Of a stretch of DNA of 41,109 bases, positions 1 to 8,665 are shown piece by piece (within the stretch, counting starts at the first letter, position 1; each line of letters begins with the position of its first letter). The stretch covers positions 23,365 through 64,473 of the forward strand of contig DDJQ01000145.1 in the NCBI GenBank assembly GCA_002339125.1. The letters are read 5' to 3'. This stretch comes from Alteromonadaceae bacterium UBA2620. Lineage in GTDB: Bacteria > Pseudomonadota > Gammaproteobacteria > Enterobacterales > Alteromonadaceae. The position numbers and the translations under genes were made by a program. The notes under the pieces were generated by a model, which was not told the origin of the DNA, did no database searches, and saw only the letters and a program-made list of their open reading frames with translations.

Positions 1-1267
1 GAGCCATTAAATCGGCTTCACCAGACAGATTAAACGGGCCAAAATCGCGGATTTGACGAATGCCTTCGGCTTTTACGTTACCCGCCACAATCCCCGAAAA
101 TGCTTTGCGTAAGTTATTTGCTAAATCAGACAACGGTTGATCCCTGTGCAGATTTAGCGCTGCCATGGATTTATGGGTTGGGATAAAAGGTTGCTGGAAG
201 TCATCTTCGATTTTCAGTGACCAGTTAAAACTGAATGCATCTCCCATGGCCAGTCTGAACTGCTCAATCTTTTTAACGCCCTGGCCAAGTACCCGGGCAA
301 CTTCCACCGGATCGTCCACTATAATCTGATAGCGATTTTGCGCTTTGGGCCCCAGAGTGGCGCCGACGAACTCGTGGATAGCCTCAAAATAAGACTCGCT
401 GCCAGCCGGGCCGGTTAATATTACCGGGAAAGGCTGCTGGGCATTTCGCTCATGGATAAGAATACCAAGTAAATACAATAGTTCCTCAGCGGTGCCTACG
501 CCGCCAGGGAAGATAATAATGCCGTGCGCTATGCGAACGAAGGCTTCCAGACGTTTTTCAATGTCAGGCATGATCACCAGCTCGTTAACAATGGCGTTGG
601 GTGGCTCGGCGGCAATAATACTGGGCTCGGAGATGCCAATATAACGGCCGTCACGATAGCGTTGTTTCGCGTGGCCAATGGCGGCGCCTTTCATGGGGCC
701 TTTCATGGCCCCTGGTCCACAGCCGGTGCAGATATTCATTTCGCGCAGACCCAACTGATAGCCTACTTCCTTGGTGTATTTATATTCCTTAAGACCAATG
801 GAATGGCCACCCCAGCATACTATTGTGTTGAGTTCGTTGTTGCGTTCGATGACTTTGGCATGACGCAGCATATCGAACACCATATCGGTAATGCTGCCAC
901 TGTCCTGAGGAGCGTTCTCGTGTACAAAGGCGTATTTGTTGCCCATGTAAAGCATGTCGCGTAACACTGAGAACAGATGCTCGTGAACACCTTTTACTAA
1001 TCGCTCGTCGACAAAGCCAACTTCCGGCGGGTTTATCAGTTCGAGTTTGACGCCCCGTTCCCGTTTAATCAGCCGAATGTCGAATGATTCGTACGGAGCA
1101 AATAACATTTCGTAGTTGTCTTCATCCACACCGCTGTTAAGTACTGCCAGGCAGCAGTTACGAAAGAGCTGATACAGATTACTGTTTGTGGTGTCTTCAA
1201 GCTTGCTGACTTCAAGTTGGGAGAGTTGGCTCATCCAACCTACAGGGTTTAGCTGAATTTTTTTCAT
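1..1267 (-). CDS. ppnN: Pyrimidine/purine nucleotide 5'-monophosphate nucleosidase PpnN (YgdH, LOG family), 3' end cut by the window
   Basis: The reverse strand from the ATG at 1267 reads as a LOG-family protein and runs off the left edge after 422 codons; E. coli PpnN is about 454 residues, so only a short C-terminal part is missing. The LOG nucleotide-binding signature is visible as GGVGTAEE, and CTGCGPGAMKGPMKGA precedes it. The family cleaves nucleoside monophosphates to base plus ribose 5-phosphate in the cytosol, and E. coli PpnN is a (p)ppGpp-binding enzyme. Its start codon overlaps the stop of the diguanylate cyclase gene in an ATGA arrangement (1264-1267), so the two are probably translationally coupled. 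The identification is from recognised family sequence along its whole length. Confidence 0.93.
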   Translation of the reverse strand, partial: MKKIQLNPVGWMSQLSQLEVSKLEDTTNSNLYQLFRNCCLAVLNSGVDEDNYEMLFAPYESFDIRLIKRERGVKLELINPPEVGFVDERLVKGVHEHLFSVLRDMLYMGNKYAFVHENAPQDSGSITDMVFDMLRHAKVIERNNELNTIVCWGGHSIGLKEYKYTKEVGYQLGLREMNICTGCGPGAMKGPMKGAAIGHAKQRYRDGRYIGISEPSIIAAEPPNAIVNELVIMPDIEKRLEAFVRIAHGIIIFPGGVGTAEELLYLLGILIHERNAQQPFPVILTGPAGSESYFEAIHEFVGATLGPKAQNRYQIIVDDPVEVARVLGQGVKKIEQFRLAMGDAFSFNWSLKIEDDFQQPFIPTHKSMAALNLHRDQPLSDLANNLRKAFSGIVAGNVKAEGIRQIRDFGPFNLSGEADLMA

Positions 1268-2766
1268 TCGTTATCCTGAATGACCACCTGATTCCGACCA
1301 TCGGATTTTGCTTTATATAGCCCTTTATCGGCCCGCTCGAAGGCGGCGTCGAGCTTTTCACCGGTACGGCACTGGGTACCGCCGATGGAGGCTGTGACTG
1401 TCAGGCGCTCTTGTTTAAATTTAAAGGGTAGCTTAGCCAGCCCCTCGCGCAACTCATTCAGGCGATTTAACAATTTGTCACTGGCATGATCGGGCAACAG
1501 TATTATAAATTCTTCACCGCCCCAACGTGCCATAAACTCGCTGCTGGTCAGGTTGGTTTTAAGGTGGCGGGCTATGGCCTGGAGTGTTTTATCACCGGCG
1601 GCGTGGCCGTACTTATCATTGATCCGTTTAAAGTGATCCACGTCGACCACCGCAATACTCAGTGGCCTGTTCTGCGCCTGGCAGCGATCCCACTCCTTTG
1701 AAGCCCGTTCATTGTAAGCCATGCGGTTAGGCACCCGGGTGAGCGGGTCGGTGTACATGTTTATACGTTGCTCAACCAGCTTTTTACGGTATGAGTTGGT
1801 TTGTTTTTGCAGCGACGAAAGCTGTTGTTGCATTGAAACCAGTAGTGACATCAGACCTTCCTGCTCCTGGCGCTCGGCTTCTTCACCAGCACTAAGTGAG
1901 TTAGCCATCTGACCCAGATAGTGTTGCGCCTGCTGCTTTAAGTCGTCGATATTGTTTTCGCCTTCCAGTGCGTCTTCCATGTCTTCCAGCACATTTCGCA
2001 ATTCCTGATTGCGCGACTGGCGCGCCTCAAAGCTCTCGGCACTTTTTGAGATACTGGACTGCACATCACCGTTAATATTACCCAGCGCATTATTCAGTCG
2101 CTGAATAATTTTACCGGCCGTATTGGCCTCGGTGAGGGTTTCCTGAACCATTACCCGGATCAGGATCAGGCAGCTATTGAGTAACTCTTCTTCGGTAAGC
2201 CCCTGGCCAAGCCTTTCCTGCAGGGAAGCGAGGTAGTCATCCTCCGGGTTGACCCGGATATAGGTTTGTACCAGCTGACCGAGTTCATCGATGAGGTTTT
2301 GTTTAAGTTGTACCGTTCGATTATTGGGTTGGTTGTCAGGCGCCGACTCTTCAGCATTGCCCATGCCGGATTGATAGCATTTTAATACCTTTTGATAGAG
2401 CGGTAGCACGGCACTGATGCCGTTAATGGGCTTTTTCAAAGCGCTACTGGCTTTGGCTGCCTGGCTACGGGCCGCTGGCTCAGTCACCAGACGCTGAAAT
2501 GCCTGGATATCTTCTTCCAGCTGGCGTATCCAGGCCTGGGTCAGGGTTTTTACTGAGTAGGGCTCCAGCATAATTAGCTGGCTGACTTTATTCATAGATA
2601 AGGTGGCCAGAGTGAAATCAATCTTGCCACTTAAATGACCGCGCAGGGACTGTAACTCTTTATCAATCTCTGCAGATAGCCCCTCATAGTAACTGGTGAG
2701 CCGGACTATAAATCCTGCGAGTTGCTCGCTGTGAGCACGCAGCGATTGGAGTTGTTTCGCTTCCAT
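1264..2766 (-). CDS. Diguanylate cyclase with GGEEF domain and long coiled-coil N-terminal region
   Basis: This 500-residue protein ends in a GGDEF domain (about residues 340-495) with an intact GGEEF signature at 416-420, so it should make cyclic di-GMP from two GTP. The usual RxxD inhibitory site, five residues before the signature, is replaced by TSSE, so classical product inhibition through the I-site is unlikely. The N-terminal 330 residues are helical, rich in Gln, Glu and Leu, with no transmembrane segment or recognised sensor domain; the stretch before the catalytic domain looks like a dimerising coiled coil. The start ATG at 2766 is the only good one. It lies 43 bp after queF on the same strand and overlaps ppnN by 4 bp. 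Confidence 0.9.
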   Translation of the reverse strand: MEAKQLQSLRAHSEQLAGFIVRLTSYYEGLSAEIDKELQSLRGHLSGKIDFTLATLSMNKVSQLIMLEPYSVKTLTQAWIRQLEEDIQAFQRLVTEPAARSQAAKASSALKKPINGISAVLPLYQKVLKCYQSGMGNAEESAPDNQPNNRTVQLKQNLIDELGQLVQTYIRVNPEDDYLASLQERLGQGLTEEELLNSCLILIRVMVQETLTEANTAGKIIQRLNNALGNINGDVQSSISKSAESFEARQSRNQELRNVLEDMEDALEGENNIDDLKQQAQHYLGQMANSLSAGEEAERQEQEGLMSLLVSMQQQLSSLQKQTNSYRKKLVEQRINMYTDPLTRVPNRMAYNERASKEWDRCQAQNRPLSIAVVDVDHFKRINDKYGHAAGDKTLQAIARHLKTNLTSSEFMARWGGEEFIILLPDHASDKLLNRLNELREGLAKLPFKFKQERLTVTASIGGTQCRTGEKLDAAFERADKGLYKAKSDGRNQVVIQDNE

Positions 2767-2809
2767 GTGTTATGCAAGCTCCTTATTAGCTAAAAAAGCC
2801 GCCGGCATG

Positions 2810-3652
2810 CTACTGCCGGGCCAACCGATTGTTCGATATATTGAAATCAAAATTCGCCCGTAGCGGGTTGATATCTAATCCGCCCCTGCGGGTGTAGCGC
2901 GCATAGACAGCTAGCTTGTGCGGCTTGCAACGATTCATTAAATCACAAAAAATTCGCTCGATACACTGCTCGTGAAACTCATTATGCCGGCGAAACGAGA
3001 TGAGATAAGCCAGCAGTCCGGCGTGGTCTATAGCCGCGCCCTCGTAATGAATTTGCACACTGGCCCAGTCAGGCTGACTGGTGATCAGGCAATTAGACTT
3101 TAGCAAATGACTCACCAGGGTTTCAGAAACCTGTTGGTCGCCGGTTGTGAGCAGCTCCGGGCTCGGCTCGTAGGCATTGATTTCAATGTCCAGATCGTCA
3201 ATCACGGTGCCGTCAAGTTCACCAAGCTGAAGGGCGCCAAACTGACCGGCGCTGAATAAATGCACCTCAACCGGCGCCTGGGCACAGGCCGATAAATCTT
3301 TGGTTAAGTGTCGGGCCACTTCATCTGCACTGCCAAATACCGACTGATTGAAGCTGTTCAGATAAAGTTTGAAAGACTTAGATTCGATAAGGTTTTGCGA
3401 ATCAATGGGCACCCGGCATTGTAAAATGGCGACCTGCGGTTTGCCTTTCGGGTTAAGCCACGAAAGCTCATAACCGTTCCAGATATCTACACCACCGAAC
3501 GGCAGGGGCTGTGCAACGCCAATTTGCTCACGGCTTAGTGTACGAGGCACGCCTTGCAGCAGCTCAGGCGTATACTGTTCAATGTAGTCAACCTTTTGAC
3601 CCAGTGTCAGGTTGGCGGGAAGAGACGGTGACGAAGAGTGCTTTACTGTCAT
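2810..3652 (-). CDS. queF: NADPH-dependent 7-cyano-7-deazaguanine reductase QueF (long form)
   Basis: QueF reduces preQ0 to preQ1 with NADPH in the queuosine tRNA-modification pathway, in the cytosol. The protein matches the two-domain E. coli type (282 residues). Visible hallmarks are the NADPH-binding motif ESKSFKLYLNSFNQ, the catalytic cysteine in LLKSNCLITSQPDW (Cys188 with this start), FHEQCIERIF, and the tail YARYTRRGGLDINP. I prefer the ATG at 3652 (280 residues) over an upstream in-frame ATG at 3676, because the shorter form matches the E. coli N-terminus and has an AGGA four bases upstream. It is divergent from syd. Confidence 0.95.
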   Translation of the reverse strand: MTVKHSSSPSLPANLTLGQKVDYIEQYTPELLQGVPRTLSREQIGVAQPLPFGGVDIWNGYELSWLNPKGKPQVAILQCRVPIDSQNLIESKSFKLYLNSFNQSVFGSADEVARHLTKDLSACAQAPVEVHLFSAGQFGALQLGELDGTVIDDLDIEINAYEPSPELLTTGDQQVSETLVSHLLKSNCLITSQPDWASVQIHYEGAAIDHAGLLAYLISFRRHNEFHEQCIERIFCDLMNRCKPHKLAVYARYTRRGGLDINPLRANFDFNISNNRLARQ

Positions 3653-3775
3653 ACTGTCCTGTAACTTATTTACCACTGATTAACCATGGCACGCGCATTC
3701 AATATGCCAAGCTGGTGTTTAAAGTGCCATAAATTCTTTACTATAGAGGTTTAGTATACCTGATATGGAATAGCA

Positions 3776-4324
3776 ATGGAGAATATAGTTCAACAATCAT
3801 TGCATAAGTTAATGCGCGATTTACAACAGGCGGCAGTGTCTCAGCCCGCGCTGATGACCACTGAGTTTGAAGCGGAATTAGCATCCCCCTGTTATGTTGA
3901 GAATGCCAGCCAGGGAGAGCCTTGCGCCTGGCAGCCCGTGCCGATGGAAGGTGAATATACCTTTGCTAACATCGAAAACGCCCTGCACATCACGCTCAAC
4001 GAGCAGTTTTGTAAGTTCTTTACCACTTACTGGAGTTTTAATCTGCCGGTTAAGGCTGAACAGGGCAACTGCGAACTATTGCAGGTGTGCAGTGAAGAGG
4101 ACTTTGAGCGGCTACAACAAAACCTTATAGGCCATCTGTTAATGAAGCAGCGACTAAAACAGCCGCCCACATTATTTTTTGGTTTAACCGATGAAGACGA
4201 TTTTATTTTGTCTGTGGATAATGCCTCAGGCGAAGTGGTGCTGGAACAGGTAGGTAAATTACCCTCCCGATGCCTGGCACCTGATCTGGCGACCTTTCTT
4301 GATGGCCTGACGCCAGCCGCTTAA
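3776..4324 (+). CDS. syd: SecY-interacting protein Syd
   Basis: This 182-residue protein matches E. coli Syd (181 residues) along its length, with shared stretches such as EDFxRLQQNLIGHLLMKQRLKQPPTLF and the tail DLATFLDGL. Syd is a soluble protein that docks on the cytosolic face of SecY and is thought to monitor assembly of the translocon. There is no signal or membrane segment, as expected. It is transcribed away from queF with 123 bp between the starts, and its stop codon overlaps the stop of the convergent small gene at 4321-4605. Confidence 0.93.
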   Translation: MENIVQQSLHKLMRDLQQAAVSQPALMTTEFEAELASPCYVENASQGEPCAWQPVPMEGEYTFANIENALHITLNEQFCKFFTTYWSFNLPVKAEQGNCELLQVCSEEDFERLQQNLIGHLLMKQRLKQPPTLFFGLTDEDDFILSVDNASGEVVLEQVGKLPSRCLAPDLATFLDGLTPAA

Positions 4325-4605
4325 CTGAGCTTTGCCAGCCGGCTCTCCATCACCGCGAGAGCCTGTTCTAACTGTTCAACCCGTTTTTCCAGCTCAGCGA
4401 TGCGCTCCTTGTCGCCCGGTGTTTTCGGTTGTGCTTTGATCTGCACATTTTGTTGATTAAAAACCTTTATCGCCTCGATGGCATCCAGTACGCTTACCTT
4501 AAAAGGGGCTCTACCACGCAATAAGCCTACACCCGGCGTTAAGCCTTCGGCTGCCAGTGTATGGCAGATTTCGACCAAGGCTTTATGGTTTTCTTTAGAG
4601 GACAT
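4321..4605 (-). CDS. Small coiled-coil protein of unknown function, possibly DNA-binding (KfrA-like)
   Basis: The 94-residue product has an N-terminal helical part (about residues 5-50: ALVEICHTLAAEGLTPGVGLLRGRAP) that resembles the winged-helix head of KfrA-type DNA-binding proteins, and a C-terminal coiled coil (about 66-94) with leucine and valine heptads. The last codon overlaps the stop of syd tail to tail. I do not recognise a named family with certainty. Conserved small proteins of this shape next to syd are plausible in Alteromonadales, but that is inference. Confidence 0.7.
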   Translation of the reverse strand: MSSKENHKALVEICHTLAAEGLTPGVGLLRGRAPFKVSVLDAIEAIKVFNQQNVQIKAQPKTPGDKERIAELEKRVEQLEQALAVMESRLAKLS

Positions 4606-4751
4606 GAAATTACTCTTAACTAGTGACTGACTCGTCTGACTGGCTCGGCCTGTAACAGGTTAGTCAAAACAACGAAAATTTCGCTAATCATACCGATAGT
4701 TAGCACTGTCGCCAAGTGGTTATTTTTTAACTTCCTTAAAATTCAATAAGT

Positions 4752-4757
4752 TATAAT
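4752..4757 (+). promoter_or_regulatory. Putative sigma-70 -10 box for the DUF3192 lipoprotein gene
   Basis: A consensus TATAAT lies 64 bp before the lipoprotein start. The best upstream partner is TTAACT at 4727-4732 with a long 19-bp spacer, so the promoter is only tentative. The 215-bp gap between the two divergent genes shows no other clear signal. Confidence 0.35.
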
Positions 4758-4820
4758 TGGCCTCATTCTTGATTACTTGAAGTTCATTAGTGACTTATTA
4801 TTTTTCAACAGGGAACCACT

Positions 4821-5183
4821 ATGAAAAAATTAATGCTTTGTACTGCTCTGGTAGCACCAATGTTATTGTCTGGCTGTATTATCTCCGTGGGTGATGACGA
4901 CAGAGAACACTATCAGGCCAGTTGGGAGCAGCGCGAGTATAACAACCGCAAACATATCAGCAATCTGGAAGTGAATGCGCACTTTGAAGACGTTACCCGC
5001 AAGATGGGTGTTGCCGACTTCAATGAAATGGTAGGCGAGGGCGATCATGTTTATCGGATCCTTTACTATCGCACGCAGCGTACCGAGGACGATGGCATCA
5101 CCACTAAGGATGAGTGTACGCCACTGGTCTTTAAAGACAATCGCCTGATTGGTTGGGGTGAAGAAGCGGTTCGTAAAATTTAA
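4821..5183 (+). CDS. DUF3192-type small lipoprotein
   Basis: The 120-residue protein starts with a classical lipoprotein signal peptide: MKK, a hydrophobic core, and the lipobox LLSGC with Cys19. Residues after the cysteine are acidic (SVGDDDREH), which does not clearly decide between inner- and outer-membrane retention. The rest (about 45-120) is an OmlA/SmpA-like compact domain of the DUF3192 kind, with VTRKMGVADFNEMVGEGDHVYRI and a late CTPLVFKDNRLIGWG strand pair. A good AGGGAA lies eight bases before the ATG. Function is unknown. It stands alone and is followed by a strong hairpin terminator. Confidence 0.85.
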   Translation: MKKLMLCTALVAPMLLSGCIISVGDDDREHYQASWEQREYNNRKHISNLEVNAHFEDVTRKMGVADFNEMVGEGDHVYRILYYRTQRTEDDGITTKDECTPLVFKDNRLIGWGEEAVRKI

Positions 5184-5209
5184 TCCGCCCACCGTCTACA
5201 CTTACTGAC

Positions 5210-5242
5210 AAGCCCGATAACCATCCCGTTTATCGGGCTTGT
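5210..5242 (+). terminator. Hairpin terminator after the lipoprotein gene
   Basis: CAAGCCCGATAA (5210-5221) pairs perfectly with TTATCGGGCTTG (5231-5242) around a 9-base loop, 26 bp after the stop codon. The T tract is weak, so termination may be partly factor-dependent. Confidence 0.8.
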
Positions 5243-5257
5243 TGCTGTCTGGCCGGC

Positions 5258-5273
5258 CATCATTAATGATGGC
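5258..5273. repeat. Perfect 16-bp palindrome in a gene-free gap
   Basis: CCATCATTAATGATGG is a perfect palindrome with no loop, so it looks more like a dimeric protein-binding site than a hairpin. The 308-bp stretch 5243-5550 also has an AT-rich inverted element around TGTTAACA (5343-5350). Nothing else is visible in this gap before the acetyltransferase start. Confidence 0.4.
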
Positions 5274-5550
5274 GTGGTTGTGCTACCTGCCTGGTTACTG
5301 CTCCCAATCCTCATTGTTAAACTTGTCCAATTGTATAAATATTGTTAACAGTATATTTACATGGTGTTATTTTTTCAGCTAGAGTGGGGAACTGATGCAC
5401 TTTTTGTGCGTCTATTACGTAACTCTTAAGACCAATCTTGTTGTTTTCAGTTTGCTGTTGTTCAGCGGCAGCGCTGAGCGGTTGAGTGAGAGGGCGGCCT
5501 GGGTCGCAATAACTGGCGTTTACGCATCACCACAACACGGGAGACAGGCT

Positions 5551-6189
5551 ATGGTACAAGCGGAAATCCAACAAAACCTGGATAAAATCAGAGCAGCTTA
5601 CTTATCAGCGGAAGATCTGAAAGTTGCTGCATCCATCATTTACAACGCCTACCACGACGATCCAATTTTTTTACAAATATTCCAGAGCGAAAAAGAAGGC
5701 TACGAATCGCGGTTACGTTCGGCTATACGCGAAGAACTCACTGCTTTCTGGGAAGCAGAGCAACCTATTATTGGCTTGTTTGATGAAGGCCGGTTATTGT
5801 CTGTTGCCTGTCTTACGGGGCCAGACAATGCGGCAGGGGCTGGTCGTTACTGGCACTGGCGGTTAAAGATGTTATTAACCACCGGTTATTACGGCACCCG
5901 GCAAATGCTGGAGAAAGAGGAAAAAATTCGCTCTGCTATGCCAGCGGAAAAGTATCACCTGCTGTCGTTCATTGCAGTACATCCGGACTATCAGTCACAC
6001 GGTCTTGGTCATCTGCTAATGCGGGCTATCGACAGTGTCTTACTTGAGCATCGTGATTCAGAAGGGGTAGGCGTATTTGTAACAGTGCCTAAATATGAAA
6101 CCTTCTTTTCCGACGGCTTTTACCAAAAGGTCGCGCAGGTGGAAATTGCTAAAAAAACCGGGCAGGTTATGTTCCGTCCAAGGCCATAA
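5551..6189 (+). CDS. GNAT-family N-acetyltransferase
   Basis: This 212-residue protein carries the GNAT acetyl-CoA motif A as SFIAVHPDYQSHGLGHLLM, with the QxxGxG core, in its C-terminal third. The N-terminal part includes AYHDDPIFLQIF, typical of the acetyltransferases often found near transcriptional or detoxification genes. An open frame continues upstream to 5395, but the ATG at 5551 is the better start because it gives the usual length for the fold and has a purine-rich GGGAGACAGG in front. The substrate cannot be told from sequence. It is closed by a hairpin terminator, so it is not cotranscribed with the hydrogenase genes. Confidence 0.85.
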   Translation: MVQAEIQQNLDKIRAAYLSAEDLKVAASIIYNAYHDDPIFLQIFQSEKEGYESRLRSAIREELTAFWEAEQPIIGLFDEGRLLSVACLTGPDNAAGAGRYWHWRLKMLLTTGYYGTRQMLEKEEKIRSAMPAEKYHLLSFIAVHPDYQSHGLGHLLMRAIDSVLLEHRDSEGVGVFVTVPKYETFFSDGFYQKVAQVEIAKKTGQVMFRPRP

Positions 6190-6209
6190 TCGTTCGCTGA
6201 TAATGCCGT

Positions 6210-6236
6210 GCAGGGCGAGCAATTCGCCCTGCTTTT
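6210..6236 (+). terminator. Rho-independent terminator separating the acetyltransferase from the hydrogenase locus
   Basis: GCAGGGCGA (6210-6218) pairs with TCGCCCTGC (6224-6232) around a 5-base loop and is followed by TTTT. It lies 20 bp after the acetyltransferase stop. Confidence 0.85.
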
Positions 6237-6259
6237 AACGAGAAAATGCCTTGTCAGTC

Positions 6260-6287
6260 TTGCGGGCCGAATCCCGTCAGGTATAGT
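6260..6287 (+). promoter_or_regulatory. Tentative sigma-70 promoter for hupT-hupU-hupV-hypF
   Basis: TTGCGG (6260-6265) and TATAGT (6282-6287) are 16 bp apart, 30 bp before hupT; a second TATAGT occurs at 6293-6298. No TGG(N)TTGC sigma-54 pattern is present here, which fits a sensor operon that is expressed before induction. The match is weak. Confidence 0.3.
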
Positions 6288-6316
6288 GCCTGTATAGTTA
6301 ATCACACGCTGCAGAT

Positions 6317-7645
6317 ATGTCCGACTCTTTAGATTTCGATCCGGTACAAGCCATTCAGAATGAAGATGCCTGGGTTAGCGTCATCCAGAAAATGGATGAA
6401 GCCTATGCGGACCTGGTGCACTCGCAGGTTGAAGTCGAAGAAAAAAACGTTGAGCTGGAAGAGGCCAAAAGCTTTTCTGACAGTATTCAAAGTGCCATGA
6501 ACGATGTGCTCGTCGTGTGTGATAACGACGGTATTATTGAAGGGGTTAACCGGGCTTTAACCGAGCTGGTGGGGGAGTCAGAATCTGCTCTGATTGGCCG
6601 TTCTATTTTAACCTTCATCGCCCCGGAGTTGCACGATAAGGTACGGGGTTTCTACGAACGTCTGCGAGCTCAGCCTGTGCGTGATTATGAGCTGGAATTA
6701 CAGGGCAAGTCGGGCAATGTACCGTTATCGGTAAATTGCACGGCACGTTTAAATCATCGCGGTAAGTCTGTGGGTATGGTGCTGGTAGGACGGCCTCTTG
6801 GCGAGCTGCAGAGAGCCTATAAAGAGCTCAATATCGCCCATGCTGAATTACAGCTCGCCCAGCAACGGCTTATTCAGTCAGAAAAAATGGCTTCTCTGGG
6901 CCGTCTGGTAGCAGGGGTAGCCCACGAGCTGAACAATCCGATTAGCTTTGTGTATGGCAACATGCACGTGTTACGTCGCTACACCGACAAACTCAGTACT
7001 TATTTTGATGCGGTAGCCAATGGCGAAAGCCGCGACGCGCTGCGCGAGATGCGCGAAAACATGCGGCTGGAAAAAGCCATCAAGGATCTCAATTCGCTGG
7101 TGGATGGCACCATGGAAGGCGCAGATCGGGTAAAAGAAATCGTCAATGATTTACGTCAGTTCTCCTCTGCGCAAGTGTCGGAAAAGGCGTCTTTCGACCT
7201 CAGTCACGCGGTGCATACCGCTTTACACTGGATAATGAAAGAGAGTGATTACGCGGTAGAGGTAGAAGACAATATTCCAAGGCCACTGGAAGCTTATGGC
7301 CATGCCGGGCAGATCCATCAGGTCGTGGTTAACCTGATTGAAAATGCGGTAGATGCGATGGCTGCTTCCGAGACGCGCAGATTAACCATCAATGCCAGTG
7401 CAGATAAAGACGGCGTGTTACTTACCATAAGGGATACCGGATCGGGGATCAGCGCCGATGATGCGCCGCAAATCTTTGAGCCTTTCTATACAACTAAACC
7501 AGTTGGAATGGGAACAGGTTTAGGTTTATCAATTAGTTATGGTATCGTTTCGCAACATAATGGCGAATTATCCATCGACAACCATATCGACGGTGGTGCA
7601 ATCGCCAGCCTGTTTTTACCTAACCGGGAGTCCGCTGATGCTTAA
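6317..7645 (+). CDS. hupT: HupT/HoxJ-type sensor histidine kinase of the hydrogen-sensing cascade
   Basis: The 442-residue soluble kinase has a coiled coil (about 30-55), a PAS domain (about 58-160), a second coiled coil (165-190), then the kinase core. The phosphoacceptor is His203 in VAHELNNP; the ATP-binding boxes are NLIENAVDAM (N), DTGSGIS (G1), PFYTTKP (F) and GTGLGLS (G2). There is no membrane segment. In Ralstonia and Rhodobacter this kinase contacts the H2-sensing hydrogenase through its PAS domain and controls the response regulator. Here it is directly upstream of hupU, whose start overlaps its last 8 bp, and the matching regulator hupR lies about 15 kb downstream. The assignment from domains and context is strong. 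Confidence 0.92.
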   Translation: MSDSLDFDPVQAIQNEDAWVSVIQKMDEAYADLVHSQVEVEEKNVELEEAKSFSDSIQSAMNDVLVVCDNDGIIEGVNRALTELVGESESALIGRSILTFIAPELHDKVRGFYERLRAQPVRDYELELQGKSGNVPLSVNCTARLNHRGKSVGMVLVGRPLGELQRAYKELNIAHAELQLAQQRLIQSEKMASLGRLVAGVAHELNNPISFVYGNMHVLRRYTDKLSTYFDAVANGESRDALREMRENMRLEKAIKDLNSLVDGTMEGADRVKEIVNDLRQFSSAQVSEKASFDLSHAVHTALHWIMKESDYAVEVEDNIPRPLEAYGHAGQIHQVVVNLIENAVDAMAASETRRLTINASADKDGVLLTIRDTGSGISADDAPQIFEPFYTTKPVGMGTGLGLSISYGIVSQHNGELSIDNHIDGGAIASLFLPNRESADA

Positions 7646-8633
7646 TCTGTTATGGCTGCAATCCGGTGGTTGCGGCGGCTGTTCCATGTCGTTACTCAAT
7701 GCCGAATCCCCCGATGTGCTAACCCTGTTCGAAAATGCCGGCATCAATCTGCTTTGGCATCCGTCATTAAGCGAAGCAACCGGTGATGAGTGTATTGCTA
7801 TGCTTGAGGGGATCCTGGCCGGTGACATTACACTGGATATTCTTTGTATCGAAGGCTCTATGATGACCGGCCCCATGGGCACCGGTAAGTTTCACATAAT
7901 GGGCGGTACCGGCAAGCCCATGATTGAGTGGGTAAAAGCACTGGCGGACATTGCCCGTTATACTGTTGCCGTTGGTAGCTGTGCGGCCTACGGCGGCATT
8001 ACGGCAGCAGGCGCCAATGATACCGATGCCACCGGCCTGCAATTTGACGGCGAAATGGCGGGCGGTCTGTTGGGTAAGGATTTTACTTCGCAAAGTGGCG
8101 ATCAGGTGGTTAATATCGCCGGTTGTCCGGTGCACCCTGACTGGGTTACCGAAACCCTGATGAGCATAGCGTTGGGTGAACACAATGATGAACAACTCGA
8201 TAAGTTTGGTCGTCCGCGTATGTACGCGGACCATCTGGTGCATCACGGCTGTTCCCGGAACGAATTCTATGAGTATAAAGCCAGTGCCGTGGATATGGGC
8301 GATCGCGGTTGCATGATGGAAAATATGGGTTGTAAAGGCACCCAGGCGCATGCTGACTGTAACAGTCGGCCCTGGAATGGCCAGGGCTCCTGTACCAACG
8401 GTGGCTACCCGTGTATTAACTGTACCGCGCCTGAATTTGAAGAGCCGGGCCACAGTTTCTGCCAAACGCCGAAAATTGCCGGGATCCCGGTTGGCTTGCC
8501 AACCGATATGCCCAAAGCGTGGTTTGTAGCCCTGGCGCAATTGTCTAAAGCAGCCACGCCTGAACGATTAAAAAAGAATGCCATTGCCGAGCAGCTAATC
8601 TATCCGCCCACCATTCATAAACGCAAAGGCTGA
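7638..8633 (+). CDS. hupU: Regulatory (H2-sensing) hydrogenase small subunit HupU/HoxB
   Basis: The 331-residue protein is a [NiFe]-hydrogenase small subunit without a Tat signal peptide, so it should stay in the cytosol, as known for HupU/HoxB. The cluster-binding cysteines are visible in WLQSGGCGGCSM, VGSCAAYGG, NIAGCPVHPDW, and the C-terminal ferredoxin-like set around HHGCSRNE, RGCMMENMGCKG and CINCTAPEF. Compared with the catalytic HupS below it lacks the two extra proximal cysteines. The ATG at 7638 is chosen over an upstream frame reaching 7539 because it matches the family N-terminus; it overlaps hupT by 8 bp. With HupV it senses H2 and passes the signal to HupT. Confidence 0.94.
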   Translation: MLNLLWLQSGGCGGCSMSLLNAESPDVLTLFENAGINLLWHPSLSEATGDECIAMLEGILAGDITLDILCIEGSMMTGPMGTGKFHIMGGTGKPMIEWVKALADIARYTVAVGSCAAYGGITAAGANDTDATGLQFDGEMAGGLLGKDFTSQSGDQVVNIAGCPVHPDWVTETLMSIALGEHNDEQLDKFGRPRMYADHLVHHGCSRNEFYEYKASAVDMGDRGCMMENMGCKGTQAHADCNSRPWNGQGSCTNGGYPCINCTAPEFEEPGHSFCQTPKIAGIPVGLPTDMPKAWFVALAQLSKAATPERLKKNAIAEQLIYPPTIHKRKG

Positions 8634-8665
8634 ACCATCAGTATGTACAGTCAGAGAGTAGCAGT

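Noticed and set aside
524..964. Forward-strand frame of 146 codons
   Set aside because: It lies fully inside ppnN on the other strand and resembles no protein.
7767..8540. Long reverse-strand frame of 257 codons
   Set aside because: It is antisense to hupU, which has all expected cysteine motifs; composition is that of a shadow frame.
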